Source: an uncultured Oscillospiraceae bacterium
GTDB lineage: Bacteria; Bacillota; Clostridia; Oscillospirales; Oscillospiraceae
Direction: 5' to 3'
Length of the DNA: 64,000 nucleotides
Assembly: GCA_947581795.1 (NCBI GenBank)
Contig: CANPVS010000009.1
Span: 1 to 64,000 of the forward strand
Shown one piece after another: positions 23,241-32,856 of the stretch (position 1 is its first letter; every line of letters starts with the position of its first letter). The position numbers were made by a program, and so were the translations under genes. The notes below the pieces were generated by a model. That model searched no databases. It was not told the DNA's origin and was given only the letters and a program-made list of their open reading frames with translations.

Positions 23241-24504
23241 GGCGCTCCACCTCATAGGGGCGTACCGCGTCCCGCAGCGCCGGCCGCACCACGGCCAGCA
23301 CCTCCGCGCCCTCGTCCGTGTACCGCACGTCCAGGACGTTCGCCTCCCGGCGCAGCCGTTCCACCAGCCCGCTCTGATCGTAGGGCACCCGCAGCTCCAC
23401 TCTTGTCAGGTCCCCGCTCAGCTTCCGGCCAACGGCGTACAGCAGCGCGGCGGTACCCTCCCCCGTCCGGGCGCAGACGCATATCTCGTCCTCGCCGGAG
23501 GGCAGGCGCCCGAAGTAGGCGTCACATTTATTATATACCCGCAGGCAGGGGGTCTGCCCCGCCCCCAGGCGGACGATCAGGTCGTCCACCACCCGGGCCT
23601 GGGTCTCCCAGTCTGGGTTGGAGATGTCGATGACGTGCAGGAGAAGGTCGGCGTAGGTCAGCTCCTCCAGCGTGGCCTTGAAGGCGTCCACCAGCTCCGT
23701 GGGCAGCTTTCGGATGAAGCCCACCGTGTCGCTGAGAAGAGCCTGTCCCCCCTCGGCCAGGTCCAGCCGCCGGGTAGTGGTGTCCAGGGTGTCGAAGAGC
23801 CTGTCCCCGGTCTGGATGCTGTCCCCGGTGAGGGTATTCAAAAGCGTGCTCTTGCCCGCGTTGGTGTAGCCCACCAGGGCCACCACGGGCACGGCGTTTC
23901 GCTCCCGCTGCCGCCGCTGGGTGCCCCGGACCCGGCGCACCTGCTCCAATTCCTCGGAAAGCTTCTGGATGCGCCGGCGGATGTGCCGCCGGTCCGTCTC
24001 CAGCTGTGTCTCGCCGGGGCCCCGGGTGCCGATGGGGGCGGATGTGCCCGCCTGGCGCTTTAAGTGTGTCCACATGCCCGTGAGCCGGGGCAGCAGATAC
24101 CGGTACTGGGCAAGCTCCACCTGCAGCTTGCCCTCTCTTGTATGGGCCCGCTGGGCGAAGATGTCCAAAATGAGCCCGGTCCTGTCCAGCACCCGGACCC
24201 CCAAAGCCTCCTCCAGCACCCGTGCCTGGGAGGGCGTCAGGTCGTTGTCGAACATCACAAGGTCGCAGCCCTCGTTCTCCACCAGGTCCTTCAATTCCTG
24301 GACCTTGCCCATTCCCAGAAAGCTGTGGGGGTTCGGCTTGTCCCTGGTCTGGAGCACCGCGCCCACGGGCTCGGCCCCCGCCGTCTCGGCGAGCCGCCAC
24401 AGCTCGTCCATGGACACGTCGTCGCTGCGCTCCGCCTGGTCCATGCTGGCCGCCGCGAGGCCCGCCAACGCGGCCCGTTCCTTTTTTACCGTCGTATCCT
24501 GTAT
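23233..24504 (-). CDS. hflX: GTPase HflX (start codon uncertain)
   Basis: GTRGPGETQLETDRRHIRRRI...VALVGYTNAGKSTLLNTLTG...LSDTVGFIRKLPTELVDAFKATLEE. Confidence 0.93.
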   Translation of the reverse strand: MQDTTVKKERAALAGLAAASMDQAERSDDVSMDELWRLAETAGAEPVGAVLQTRDKPNPHSFLGMGKVQELKDLVENEGCDLVMFDNDLTPSQARVLEEALGVRVLDRTGLILDIFAQRAHTREGKLQVELAQYRYLLPRLTGMWTHLKRQAGTSAPIGTRGPGETQLETDRRHIRRRIQKLSEELEQVRRVRGTQRRQRERNAVPVVALVGYTNAGKSTLLNTLTGDSIQTGDRLFDTLDTTTRRLDLAEGGQALLSDTVGFIRKLPTELVDAFKATLEELTYADLLLHVIDISNPDWETQARVVDDLIVRLGAGQTPCLRVYNKCDAYFGRLPSGEDEICVCARTGEGTAALLYAVGRKLSGDLTRVELRVPYDQSGLVERLRREANVLDVRYTDEGAEVLAVVRPALRDAVRPYEVERHG

Positions 24505-24521
24505 GGCTGTATCTCTCCTTC

Positions 24522-27500
24522 TTACTTGACCACTACGTTGGACTCGCCCAATGTCTCCTTCAGCTCCTCCACCAGGGCCGGATGGATGAGGCACCGGGCG
24601 CCCATGCGCTTTTTCGTGTCCTCGAAGTACACCACCATGCTTTCCGTGCCGGGGAACATATTGAGCACCAGCTCGATGTGGTGGAAGGCCGGATGGCTCC
24701 GGCTTGGCACCTTTGCCCAGAGGGTCTGCCCGCCCCCGCTCATGGGCGTGACAGGCGCGGGCACCGGGGCCGGCGTCCGCCGTCCGGCGTAGCCTCCGTC
24801 CCGGGCGGCGTTTTTGATGGCGGCGATGGCGTTGTCCTCCAGGCCGTCCAAAGGGTAGGCCGCGTCCAGCATGAGCTGGGGGTCCTTCTCGTCCCGGACG
24901 GAGATGCGCCCGGCGCAGCACACCGCCGCGTTTTCACGGAGGTACGCCCCGCCCTGGTCCAGCGCCCGCTGGAAGGCCAAAAGCTCCATGGAACCGGAGT
25001 CATCCTCCAGCGTCACATAGCTCATCAAGGTATTGTTCTTTGTGGTCCGGGTCCTGGCGGCGGACACCACTCCCGCCAGGATCACGTACTGTCCATCGTG
25101 GAACCGGCTGGGACCCTCCTCGCCGGTGAAGTCCTCCATGATGGCGCCGATAGAGGCGGCCCCCAGCTTCCGGGCGGTGCCCCGGTAGCCGTCCATGGGG
25201 TGGCCGGTGAGGTACAGGCCCGTGGTCTGCTTCTCCATCTCCATCTTCTCCCGGTCCGTGAACTCCTCCACGTCGGGCAGCTCCAATGTGGAGGCGGGCT
25301 CGCCCCCATCCATATCCATGGAGAACAGGTCGAACTGGCCCTCCACGTTCTTCCGCCCGGCGGAGTTCACCCCCTCCAGGACCTTGTCCAGCACCTGCAG
25401 GAGGACCTTGCGCTTGTAGCCCATGGAGTCAAATGCCCCGGCCCGGATGAGGCTCTCCACCGGCCGGCGGTTCAGCTCCTTGCCGTAGAGCCGGCGGCAG
25501 AACTCGTCAAAGGCGGTGAAGGGGCCGGAGGCCTCCCGCTCCGCCATGAGTTCGTTCACGAATCCCCGGCCCACGCCCTTCACGGCGGCCAGGCCGAAGC
25601 GGATGTTGCGCCCCGCCACGGTGAAGTCCGCGTCGGACTCGTTCACGTCCGGGGGCAGCAGGTCGATGCCCATGGCCTTGCACTCGGCGATATACTCCGC
25701 CACCTTCCCGGGCATGTCCAGCACGCTGGTGAGGAGCGCGGCCATGTACTCCCGGGGCCAGTGGCGCTTCATCCAGGCGGTCCGGTAGGCCACCACGGCG
25801 TAGCACACCGCGTGGGCCTTGTTGAAGGCGTAGGAGGCGAAATCCAGTATCTCGTCGTAAATGCTGTTGGCGATGTCCTCGGAAACGCCGCTCGCGAGAC
25901 ACCCGGGGATGCCCCGGGCCGGGTCGCCGTAGACGAAGGCCTTCCGCTCGGCGTCGATGACGTCGTGTTTTTTCTTGGACATGGCCCGGCGGATCATGTC
26001 CGCCTGGCCCAGGGAGAACCCCGCCAGGCGCTGGAAAATGCTGATGACCTGCTCCTGGTAGACGATGCACCCGTAAGTCACGTCCAGGATGGGCCGCAGC
26101 AGCTCGTGCTTATAGGTCACCCGCTCCGGGTGGGAGGCGCACTCCAAAAACCGGGGGATGGACTCCATAGGGCCCGGCCGGTACAGGGCTATCACGGCGG
26201 TAATGTCCTCGATGGACCGGGGTTTCAGGCCCGTACACACGCCGGTCATACCCGCGGACTCCAGCTGGAACACCCCGCTGGTATGGCCCTCGGAGAGCAT
26301 GCGGAAGGTCTCCGGATCGTCCTCGGGAAGCTGGTCCGCCCGGAAGTCCGGCTGCGCACGGCGCACCAGCGTTTCCGCGTCCTTCAGGACCGTCAGGTTC
26401 CTGAGGCCCAGAAAGTCCATTTTCAGAAGGCCCAGCTGTTCCAGCGTCACCATGTCGAACTGGCAGACGATGGACTCGTCGTTCCGGGCCAAAGGTACAT
26501 AGTTGGTGAGGGGCTTGGCCGAGATGACCACGCCGGCGGCGTGGGTGGAGGCATGGCGGGGCATGCCCTCCAGCGCCCGGGCGGTGTCGATGAGGTTTTT
26601 GATCCGCTCATCGGAGTCGTACATCTCCTTGAGGGGCTTCGACAGCCGCAGGGCCTCGTTCAATGTCATGCCCAGGGCCCAGGGCACGTTTTTCGCCACC
26701 GCGTCCGTCTCGGCGTAACCCACGTTCAGCACCCGGCCCACGTCCCGGATGGCGGCCCGGGCCGCCATGGTGCCGAAGGTGACAATCTGGGCCACGTGGT
26801 CCGCGCCGTACTTCTCCGTCACGTAGTCTATCACTTCGCCCCGGCGGCGGACACAGAAGTCCATGTCGATATCCGGCATGGTCACCCGCTCCGGGTTCAG
26901 AAACCGCTCGAAGAAGAGTTTATATTTGATGGGGTCCACGTCGGTGATGTGCAGGGTGTAACTCACCACGGACCCGGCGGCGGAACCGCGGCCCGGGCCC
27001 ACGGGGATGTCCCGGCCCTTGGCGAAGGCGATGAAGTCCCAGACGATGAGGAAGTAGTCCACGAACCCCATCTGGCGGATCACGCCCAGCTCGTAGTCCA
27101 GCTGTTTGGTGTGCTCCTCCCCGTAATCGGGGTACCGCTCCGCCAGACCCTGGTAGCACAGCTTTTTCAGGTACTCGAAGCTGTCCGTCTCCCCGGCGGG
27201 GAGTTGGAACCGGGGCAGGTGGTAGTTGCCGAACTCAAAGTCGAAGCTGCACAGCTCCGCCACCTTCACGGTGTTGTCGTACGCCTCGGGGAAGTCCGGG
27301 AACAGGGAACGCATCTCCTCCTCGGATTTGAGGTACATCTCCTGGCCGGTGAACTTCATCCGGTCCGGGTCGTCCACGGTCTTGCCCGTCTGGATGCACA
27401 TGAGCACGTCCTGGATGGGGGCGTCCGTCTTTTTCAGGTAGTGGGCGTCGTTGGTGACCACCATGGGGATGCCCGTCTCCTCATGGATGCGGATAAGGCC

Positions 27501-28061
27501 CTGGGCGGCCCGGCGCTCCTCCGGGATGCCGTGGTCCTGCAGTTCCAGGTAAAACCCGTCCTCGCCGAACAGGTCCCGCAGCTCCAGGGCCCGGGCCTTG
27601 GCCGCCTCGTACTGGCCGTTCACGATCTTCTGGGGGATGTCCCCGGCGAGACAGGCCGACAGGCAGATGAGCCCCTCGGCGTGTTCATGCAGAAGGTCCC
27701 AGTCTATCCGGGGGCGAATATAAAAGCCGTTCACGAACCCCTCGCTCACCAGCTTGCAGAGGTTATGGTAGCCCGTCTCGTTCCGGCACAGGAGGATGAG
27801 GTGGGAGTAGTTGTTGTCCACGCCGTACTCCTTGTCCGTCCGGCCCCGGGGCGCCACGTACACCTCGCAGCCGATGATGGGCTTCACGTCCGCCTTCCGG
27901 CAGGCGCGGTAAAAGTCCACCACGCCGTACATGACCCCGTGGTCGGTGACGGCCAGGGCGTCCTGGCCCATCTCCTTGGCCCGGACCGCCATCTCATCGA
28001 TGCGGCAGGCCCCGTCCAGGAGGCTGTACTCACTGTGGACATGAAGGTGTACGAAGCTCAT
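24522..28061 (-). CDS. dnaE: DNA polymerase III subunit alpha
   Basis: 1179 aa; MSFVHLHVHSEYSLLDGACRIDEM...MPDIDMDFCVRRRGEVIDYVTEKYG. Confidence 0.97.
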   Translation of the reverse strand: MSFVHLHVHSEYSLLDGACRIDEMAVRAKEMGQDALAVTDHGVMYGVVDFYRACRKADVKPIIGCEVYVAPRGRTDKEYGVDNNYSHLILLCRNETGYHNLCKLVSEGFVNGFYIRPRIDWDLLHEHAEGLICLSACLAGDIPQKIVNGQYEAAKARALELRDLFGEDGFYLELQDHGIPEERRAAQGLIRIHEETGIPMVVTNDAHYLKKTDAPIQDVLMCIQTGKTVDDPDRMKFTGQEMYLKSEEEMRSLFPDFPEAYDNTVKVAELCSFDFEFGNYHLPRFQLPAGETDSFEYLKKLCYQGLAERYPDYGEEHTKQLDYELGVIRQMGFVDYFLIVWDFIAFAKGRDIPVGPGRGSAAGSVVSYTLHITDVDPIKYKLFFERFLNPERVTMPDIDMDFCVRRRGEVIDYVTEKYGADHVAQIVTFGTMAARAAIRDVGRVLNVGYAETDAVAKNVPWALGMTLNEALRLSKPLKEMYDSDERIKNLIDTARALEGMPRHASTHAAGVVISAKPLTNYVPLARNDESIVCQFDMVTLEQLGLLKMDFLGLRNLTVLKDAETLVRRAQPDFRADQLPEDDPETFRMLSEGHTSGVFQLESAGMTGVCTGLKPRSIEDITAVIALYRPGPMESIPRFLECASHPERVTYKHELLRPILDVTYGCIVYQEQVISIFQRLAGFSLGQADMIRRAMSKKKHDVIDAERKAFVYGDPARGIPGCLASGVSEDIANSIYDEILDFASYAFNKAHAVCYAVVAYRTAWMKRHWPREYMAALLTSVLDMPGKVAEYIAECKAMGIDLLPPDVNESDADFTVAGRNIRFGLAAVKGVGRGFVNELMAEREASGPFTAFDEFCRRLYGKELNRRPVESLIRAGAFDSMGYKRKVLLQVLDKVLEGVNSAGRKNVEGQFDLFSMDMDGGEPASTLELPDVEEFTDREKMEMEKQTTGLYLTGHPMDGYRGTARKLGAASIGAIMEDFTGEEGPSRFHDGQYVILAGVVSAARTRTTKNNTLMSYVTLEDDSGSMELLAFQRALDQGGAYLRENAAVCCAGRISVRDEKDPQLMLDAAYPLDGLEDNAIAAIKNAARDGGYAGRRTPAPVPAPVTPMSGGGQTLWAKVPSRSHPAFHHIELVLNMFPGTESMVVYFEDTKKRMGARCLIHPALVEELKETLGESNVVVK

Positions 28062-28972
28062 ATCTTCTCCTCATTGACGGCGCGGGCAAGCTCCAGGAGC
28101 TTTCTCAGCCGGTGGTTCATGCAGCTTTTCGTCACGGTTGGATAGGCCAGCTGGGCCAGGTCCGACAGGGAGCAGGAGGGGTTCGCAATGCGCAGCAGCG
28201 CCGTCTCCTGCAGCGCCGGGGGCAGGGCGTCCAGCCCCGGTCCCGCCTCGATGGCCCGGATGGCGGCCAGCTGCTCCGCCGCCGCGTCGGTGATCTTGTC
28301 GGCGTTGGCCATGTCGCAGTTGGTGAGCCGGTTCATGGCGTTGGCCATGTGCTTTTCCGCCTTGGCCTCCATGATGCCCATGGCGGAGACGCTGGCCCCA
28401 AGAGTCACCAGAAAGTCCTCGATGACCCCGCTGCGCTTAAAATACGTGATCCATGTCCGGCCCCGCACCGCGTCCCGGGGCTCGAAGCCCATCTCCAGGA
28501 GAAGGGCGTGGCTCTCCCGGCACACGCTTTCGTGGCCGGTGGCCAGTTCCAGGTGGTAGCTGCGGCGGGGGTCCGTGACGCTGCCGCCGGCGAGAAACGC
28601 TCCCCGCAGGAAGGACACCCGGTCACACTCCTGCTCCACTACCGCGAGGTTGATGTGGTGGGACACCGCCCGGTCCGGGTCGTAGCCGAAGGCGGTGAAA
28701 ATGGCCCGGAGCTTGTCCGGGTCGGTGATGAGAAAAGACCGCTTTCCCGCCCCGTCCTCGGGGGGCAGCACGTCGAAATCCACGTTGAAGGCCCTGCGGA
28801 ACAGCTTGGGCAGCCGGGCGGCAAAGGCGTCGCTCTCGGTCAAGATCCGGATCTGTCCCAGGGAGAAGGTGTTGGCGTACAAGAGCACCCCGTAGGCCTC
28901 CGCCAGGGCGCAGCACCGGCGGGTGAGCCCCGCCCGGCACAGCTCCGCCTTCACATCCGATGAAAAGCTCAT
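28058..28972 (-). CDS. whiA: WhiA DNA-binding protein
   Basis: MSFSSDVKAELCRAG...RGAFLAGGSVTDPRRSYHLEL...RIANPSCSLSDLAQLAYPTVTKSCMNHRLRKL. Confidence 0.95.
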   Translation of the reverse strand: MSFSSDVKAELCRAGLTRRCCALAEAYGVLLYANTFSLGQIRILTESDAFAARLPKLFRRAFNVDFDVLPPEDGAGKRSFLITDPDKLRAIFTAFGYDPDRAVSHHINLAVVEQECDRVSFLRGAFLAGGSVTDPRRSYHLELATGHESVCRESHALLLEMGFEPRDAVRGRTWITYFKRSGVIEDFLVTLGASVSAMGIMEAKAEKHMANAMNRLTNCDMANADKITDAAAEQLAAIRAIEAGPGLDALPPALQETALLRIANPSCSLSDLAQLAYPTVTKSCMNHRLRKLLELARAVNEEKI

Positions 28973-29820
28973 GCCCCGCCGCCCAGCTCCCGGTGTATCA
29001 CCGTCACGGCGGCCTTGTCCTTCAGCGCCTCGGCCAAGGCCTGGGCCATGGCCACGCTCCGGTGGCGGCCGCCGGTGCAGCCCACCGCCACGGTGAGCTC
29101 CCGCCGGTCCGCCTCAAAGAGGGGGATGGTCAGCTCCATCAGTTCCGTGAGCTTCGCCAGCATGGCCTGGGCGTGGCCATTTTTAAAGACGAAGTCCGCC
29201 ACAGGCTGGTCCAGCCCGGTGAGCTCCGCCAGGTCCGGCTCGTAGTAGGGGTTGGGCAGGCACCGCACGTCGAAGACCATGTCCGCCTCCGGGGGCAAGC
29301 CCCGCTTATAGCCAAAGCTCATCACCGTCACGGCGAAGGGCAGTTCCTGCTGGTCAAGGCACCGGCATATCTTCGCCTTCAGCTGATTGAGGGGGGCCGC
29401 GTCCGTGCAGATGATGTAGTCCGCCCGCTCGCGGACAGGCGCGAGAAACTCCCGCTCCCGCTCCACCGCCTGGGCGATGGTCTGGCCCCGTCTTCCCAAA
29501 GGATGGGGCCGGCGGGACTCCTTATACCGGCGGATGAGGGTCTGCGTCTCCGCCTCCAGGTAGAGCATCTTTACGGTGCAGTCCAGCTCTTTGAGCTCGT
29601 CCAGCGCCTGGGTGAGCTCGGAGCAGTCCGTCACGCTCCGGGCGTCCATCACCAGGGCCACCCGCTCATACCGGCCGTGGGTGGCCAGGCACAGCGCCGC
29701 GAACCTGCCCAACAGCGCCGCCGGCAGGTTGTCCACGCAGTAATAGCCCAGGTCCTCGCATATGTCCGCGGCCCGGGTCTTGCCCGCGCCCGAGAGGCCC
29801 GTGATGATGAGAAATTCCAT
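28969..29820 (-). CDS. rapZ: RNase adapter RapZ
   Basis: MEFLIITGLSGAGKTRAADICEDLGYYCVDNLPAALL...FGYKRGLPPEADMVFDVRCLPNP...VAVGCTGGRHRSVAMA. Confidence 0.96.
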   Translation of the reverse strand: MEFLIITGLSGAGKTRAADICEDLGYYCVDNLPAALLGRFAALCLATHGRYERVALVMDARSVTDCSELTQALDELKELDCTVKMLYLEAETQTLIRRYKESRRPHPLGRRGQTIAQAVEREREFLAPVRERADYIICTDAAPLNQLKAKICRCLDQQELPFAVTVMSFGYKRGLPPEADMVFDVRCLPNPYYEPDLAELTGLDQPVADFVFKNGHAQAMLAKLTELMELTIPLFEADRRELTVAVGCTGGRHRSVAMAQALAEALKDKAAVTVIHRELGGGA

Positions 29821-29822
29821 TT

Positions 29823-30734
29823 CTATCTCCCCAGTACCAGCACTTCCGGCTCCAGCAGGATGCCGTTTCTGGCAAAAACCGTCTTTTGGATGTGGTCCAT
29901 GAGCCGCAGGATGTCGGCGCAGGTGGCGCCGCCCGCGTTCACCACGAACCCCGCGTGTTTTTCCGATACCTGGGCCCCGCCTATGGTGAAGCCCCGCAGG
30001 CCCGCCTGGTCGATGAGGGCCGCCGCGTAGCCGCCCACGGGCCGCTTGAAGGTGCTGCCCGCCGAGGGCATATCCAGGGGCTGGCTGGCCCGGCGCTTCG
30101 CGGCCAGCTCCCGCATTTTGCCCTGAATGGCGTCCCGGTCCCCGGAGGACAGGGCGAAGGAGGTGCGCAGTATGACCACCTCCCGGCCCGAAAAGGCGCT
30201 GTGCCGGTAGGCGAATTCATGTTCCTCGCCCTTGGCGGTCCGCAGGACCAGTTCCTCGTCCAGATATTCCGTCTCCGCCACGGCGTCTTTCAGCTCCCCG
30301 CCGTAGGCGCCCGCGTTCATGACCACGCCGCCGCCCACGCTGCCGGGGATGCCGTGGGCGAATTCCAGGCCCGTGAGCCCGGCGTCCGCCGCGGCCATGG
30401 CCGCCGCCGCCAATGTGGCGCCGCAGTCCGCCGTGACGGTATTGCCCTCCACGGTCACCTGCCCCACGCCGGGGCAGGAGGCCACCACGAACCGGTCCAG
30501 CCCCTCGTCCGGGGGCAGGATGTTGGTGCCGTTGCCGATGATGAGGGGCTTCACCCCCCGCTCCCGCAGCAAGCGGCAGAGGGTTTCCAACTCCGCCGCC
30601 GACCGGGGCAGGGCCATGGCCGCCGCGGGGCCGCCCACCCGGAAGGAGCAATGCTCCGCCATGGGCTCCCGCTCCCGCAGGTCCAGCTCCGGCATTGCCG
30701 CGCGTATGTCGTTAGCCAGCTTTGAATAGTCCAT
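29823..30734 (-). CDS. murB: UDP-N-acetylmuramate dehydrogenase
   Basis: AEHCSFRVGGPAAAMALPRS...LEFAHGIPGSVGGGVVMNAGAYGGEL...PSAGSTFKRP. Confidence 0.96.
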   Translation of the reverse strand: MDYSKLANDIRAAMPELDLREREPMAEHCSFRVGGPAAAMALPRSAAELETLCRLLRERGVKPLIIGNGTNILPPDEGLDRFVVASCPGVGQVTVEGNTVTADCGATLAAAAMAAADAGLTGLEFAHGIPGSVGGGVVMNAGAYGGELKDAVAETEYLDEELVLRTAKGEEHEFAYRHSAFSGREVVILRTSFALSSGDRDAIQGKMRELAAKRRASQPLDMPSAGSTFKRPVGGYAAALIDQAGLRGFTIGGAQVSEKHAGFVVNAGGATCADILRLMDHIQKTVFARNGILLEPEVLVLGR

Positions 30735-30916
30735 AAAGCCTCGCAGAGTTTGCGCCCGCAGGCGCAAATAAAGTGGGATGATTTTTCCGGGGGCGTGTAC
30801 CTCGGAAAAATCTCTTATCGGCCCGCAAACGTGAACGCACCGTCCATCGGACGGGGCGCTTTGCGCTGCAGCGGGCCGCCGCCTTCTCGTTTGAAAGGGT
30901 CTCCCTTTCAAACGAC

Positions 30917-31867
30917 TCAAAAGCCCAGTCCAAGATCCACGCTCTCGTCCACCCGGCGGGCCAGGTCCTCGGCGGCGTTGTAGCCGGTCTTCTTCTGCCG
31001 GTTGGTCATGGCCGCGATCTCCAAAATGACGGCCAGGTTCCGGCCGGGCCGGACGGGGATGGTCACCAGCGGCACGTCCACGCCCAGATACTCGGTGGTC
31101 CGGGTGTCCAGGCCCAGGCGGTCATAGTGCTTCGACTCGTCCCACAGCTCCATCTGCACCACCAGGTCGATCTGGCAGGAGGGCTTCACCGCGCCGATGC
31201 CGAACACGCTGGGCACGTTGATGACGCCGATGCCCCGCAGCTCCATGAAGTGCTTGATGATGGACGGGGACCGGCCCTCCAGGTGGAAGGAGGATGTCCG
31301 CAATATCTCCACCGCGTCGTCCGCGATGAGGCGGTGGCCCTGCTTCAGAAGGCCCAGGGCTGTCTCGGACTTGCCCACGCCGCTGTCGCCGATGATGAGC
31401 ATGCCCTCGCCGTAGACCTCCATGAGCACCCCGTGGATGGTCTCCCGGGGGGCCAGGTGATAACGCAGGGAGTGGATGAACCGGGCGGAGAACTCGGAGG
31501 TGTCCACCGTGGTGGTCAGCAGGGTCACGCCGTACTTCCGGGCCATTTCCAGACACTCGGGCAGCACCACCTCGTCGTGGGCCACGATGACCGCCGGAGG
31601 CCGGCGGCTCATGATGGCGGCGAAGCCCGCGGTGCGCTGCTGGCTGTCCTGCTCCTCCATCATGGCGTTCTCGCTGCGGCCGATGACCTGGATGCGGTTG
31701 GCGTCAAAGTGCTCCAGATAGCCCATGAGCTGAATGCCGGGACGGTTGATGTCCATGGAGCCGACGCGGATGGACTCATAGTCCGGGGAGGCGTAGACCA
31801 CCCTCAGCTCGTGCTCCTTCGCCAGCTCCGGCAGGCTCACAAAGTATTTCTTCTCCAAGCGGACCAC
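30917..31867 (-). CDS. hprK: HPr kinase/phosphorylase
   Basis: GEGMLIIGDSGVGKSETALGLLKQGHRLIADDAVEI...ELRGIGVINVPSVFGIGAV. Confidence 0.96.
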   Translation of the reverse strand: MVRLEKKYFVSLPELAKEHELRVVYASPDYESIRVGSMDINRPGIQLMGYLEHFDANRIQVIGRSENAMMEEQDSQQRTAGFAAIMSRRPPAVIVAHDEVVLPECLEMARKYGVTLLTTTVDTSEFSARFIHSLRYHLAPRETIHGVLMEVYGEGMLIIGDSGVGKSETALGLLKQGHRLIADDAVEILRTSSFHLEGRSPSIIKHFMELRGIGVINVPSVFGIGAVKPSCQIDLVVQMELWDESKHYDRLGLDTRTTEYLGVDVPLVTIPVRPGRNLAVILEIAAMTNRQKKTGYNAAEDLARRVDESVDLGLGF

Positions 31868-32040
31868 TTCCTTTGCATTTTATGTCTATTGTATTTTAAT
31901 ACAGAACCGCCTTCGGCGCAATCGTTCCCGCCGGATTTTTTCAAGTTTTTCCCGGCCGTGAAAAAAATGCTTGCATTTTGTCTTAGGCTCTGTTATTATA
32001 TTGAGGCTGTCCGCCGGACAGTAGGAAGGAGCTGATTACG

Positions 32041-32229
32041 ATGGCAAAATGTGAGGTTTGCGGAAAAGGCGTGACTTTCGGCATCAAGGTCAGCCACTCC
32101 CACCGGCGTTCCAACCGCATGTGGAAGCCCAACGTAAAGCGCGTGAAGGCGGTCGTGGACGGAAAGCCCCAGCATGTGTATGTCTGCACCCGCTGCCTGC
32201 GCAGCGGCAAGGTCCAGCGCGCCGTCTGA
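32041..32229 (+). CDS. rpmB: Ribosomal protein L28
   Basis: MAKCEVCGKGVTFGIKVSHSHRRSNRMWKPNVKRVKAVVDGKPQHVYVCTRCLRSGKVQRAV. Confidence 0.97.
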   Translation: MAKCEVCGKGVTFGIKVSHSHRRSNRMWKPNVKRVKAVVDGKPQHVYVCTRCLRSGKVQRAV

Positions 32230-32244
32230 TTTTCCGTAAATACA

Positions 32245-32271
32245 AGAGCCCGGAGCATCGCTCCGGGCTCT
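32245..32271 (+). terminator. rpmB terminator
   Basis: AGAGCCCGGAGCATCGCTCCGGGCTCTTTCCTTTTT. Confidence 0.85.
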
Positions 32272-32289
32272 TTCCTTTTTGTGAAGGAA

Positions 32290-32341
32290 TCTCTCCCTCC
32301 GTCCCGGCTTCGCCGGGCCACCTCCCTCGTCAGAGGGAGGC
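32290..32341 (-). repeat. Solo left arm of the MITE-like element (copy C2)
   Basis: TCTCTCCCTCCGTCCCGGCTTCGCCGGGCCACCTCCCTCGTCAGAGGGAGGC. Confidence 0.85.
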
Positions 32342-32364
32342 TTTGCCTTCGCTGCAAAGAGGAC

Positions 32365-32816
32365 GGCCCCCTCTGACGAGGGGGCTGTCGAGCGTCAGCG
32401 AGACTGGGGGAGAGACCGACGGACGACCAGGTCAATGTGTTCGCATACGCCGTAAAAGTTCCGGTCAATGTCCAGATTGCTGACTCTAAGAACTTCTACC
32501 CCCTGCCTCTGTAAATCAGACGTTCTTCTGGCATCCTTTTCTGTCTGGTCAGTGCTATAGTATCCACCGCCATCAAGTTCTATGACGAGCTTCGCCTTGG
32601 CGCAGTAAAAGTCAGCAATATAGTCTCCAATCGCTTTTTGACGCTGAAACCGGATGGGATACTCTTTCAAAAACTCGTACCAGAGCTTTCGCTCCCAAGG
32701 TGTCATGTTTTTGCGCAGTTGCTTTGCCAGTGGGATGTTATCCCGATTGTAGGGCTTCATATCTCTCCTTCCGTCTCGCCCTGACGGGCGAGCCACCTCC
32801 CTCGTCAGAGGGAGGC
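32365..32816 (-). mobile_element. Putative DUF559-carrying element: left arm (32762-32816) - ORF - right arm (32365-32415)
   Basis: Arms match the two halves of the ~110-bp elements at 43.6 and 49.3 kb, but the ~9-12 nt spacer is replaced by an ORF. Confidence 0.6.
32395..32760 (-). CDS. DUF559 (Vsr-like/PD-(D/E)XK endonuclease-fold) protein
   Basis: MKPYNRDNIPLAKQLRKNMTPWERKLWYEFLKEYPIRFQRQKAIGDYIADFYCAKAKLVIELDGGGYYSTDQTEKDARRTSDLQRQGVEVLRVSNLDI...; SD GGAAGGAGAGAT and last codons (SLPQSR*) are encoded by the flanking arms. Confidence 0.85.
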   Translation of the reverse strand: MKPYNRDNIPLAKQLRKNMTPWERKLWYEFLKEYPIRFQRQKAIGDYIADFYCAKAKLVIELDGGGYYSTDQTEKDARRTSDLQRQGVEVLRVSNLDIDRNFYGVCEHIDLVVRRSLPQSR

Positions 32817-32856
32817 TTCCGAGCAGAATGCGCGGGGCCAACGCCCCGCGCATGTA

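Noticed and set aside
24222-28145. 1307-aa plus-strand ORF
   Set aside because: Antisense shadow of dnaE in GC-rich DNA; His/Gly/Val-rich composition, no domain signature.
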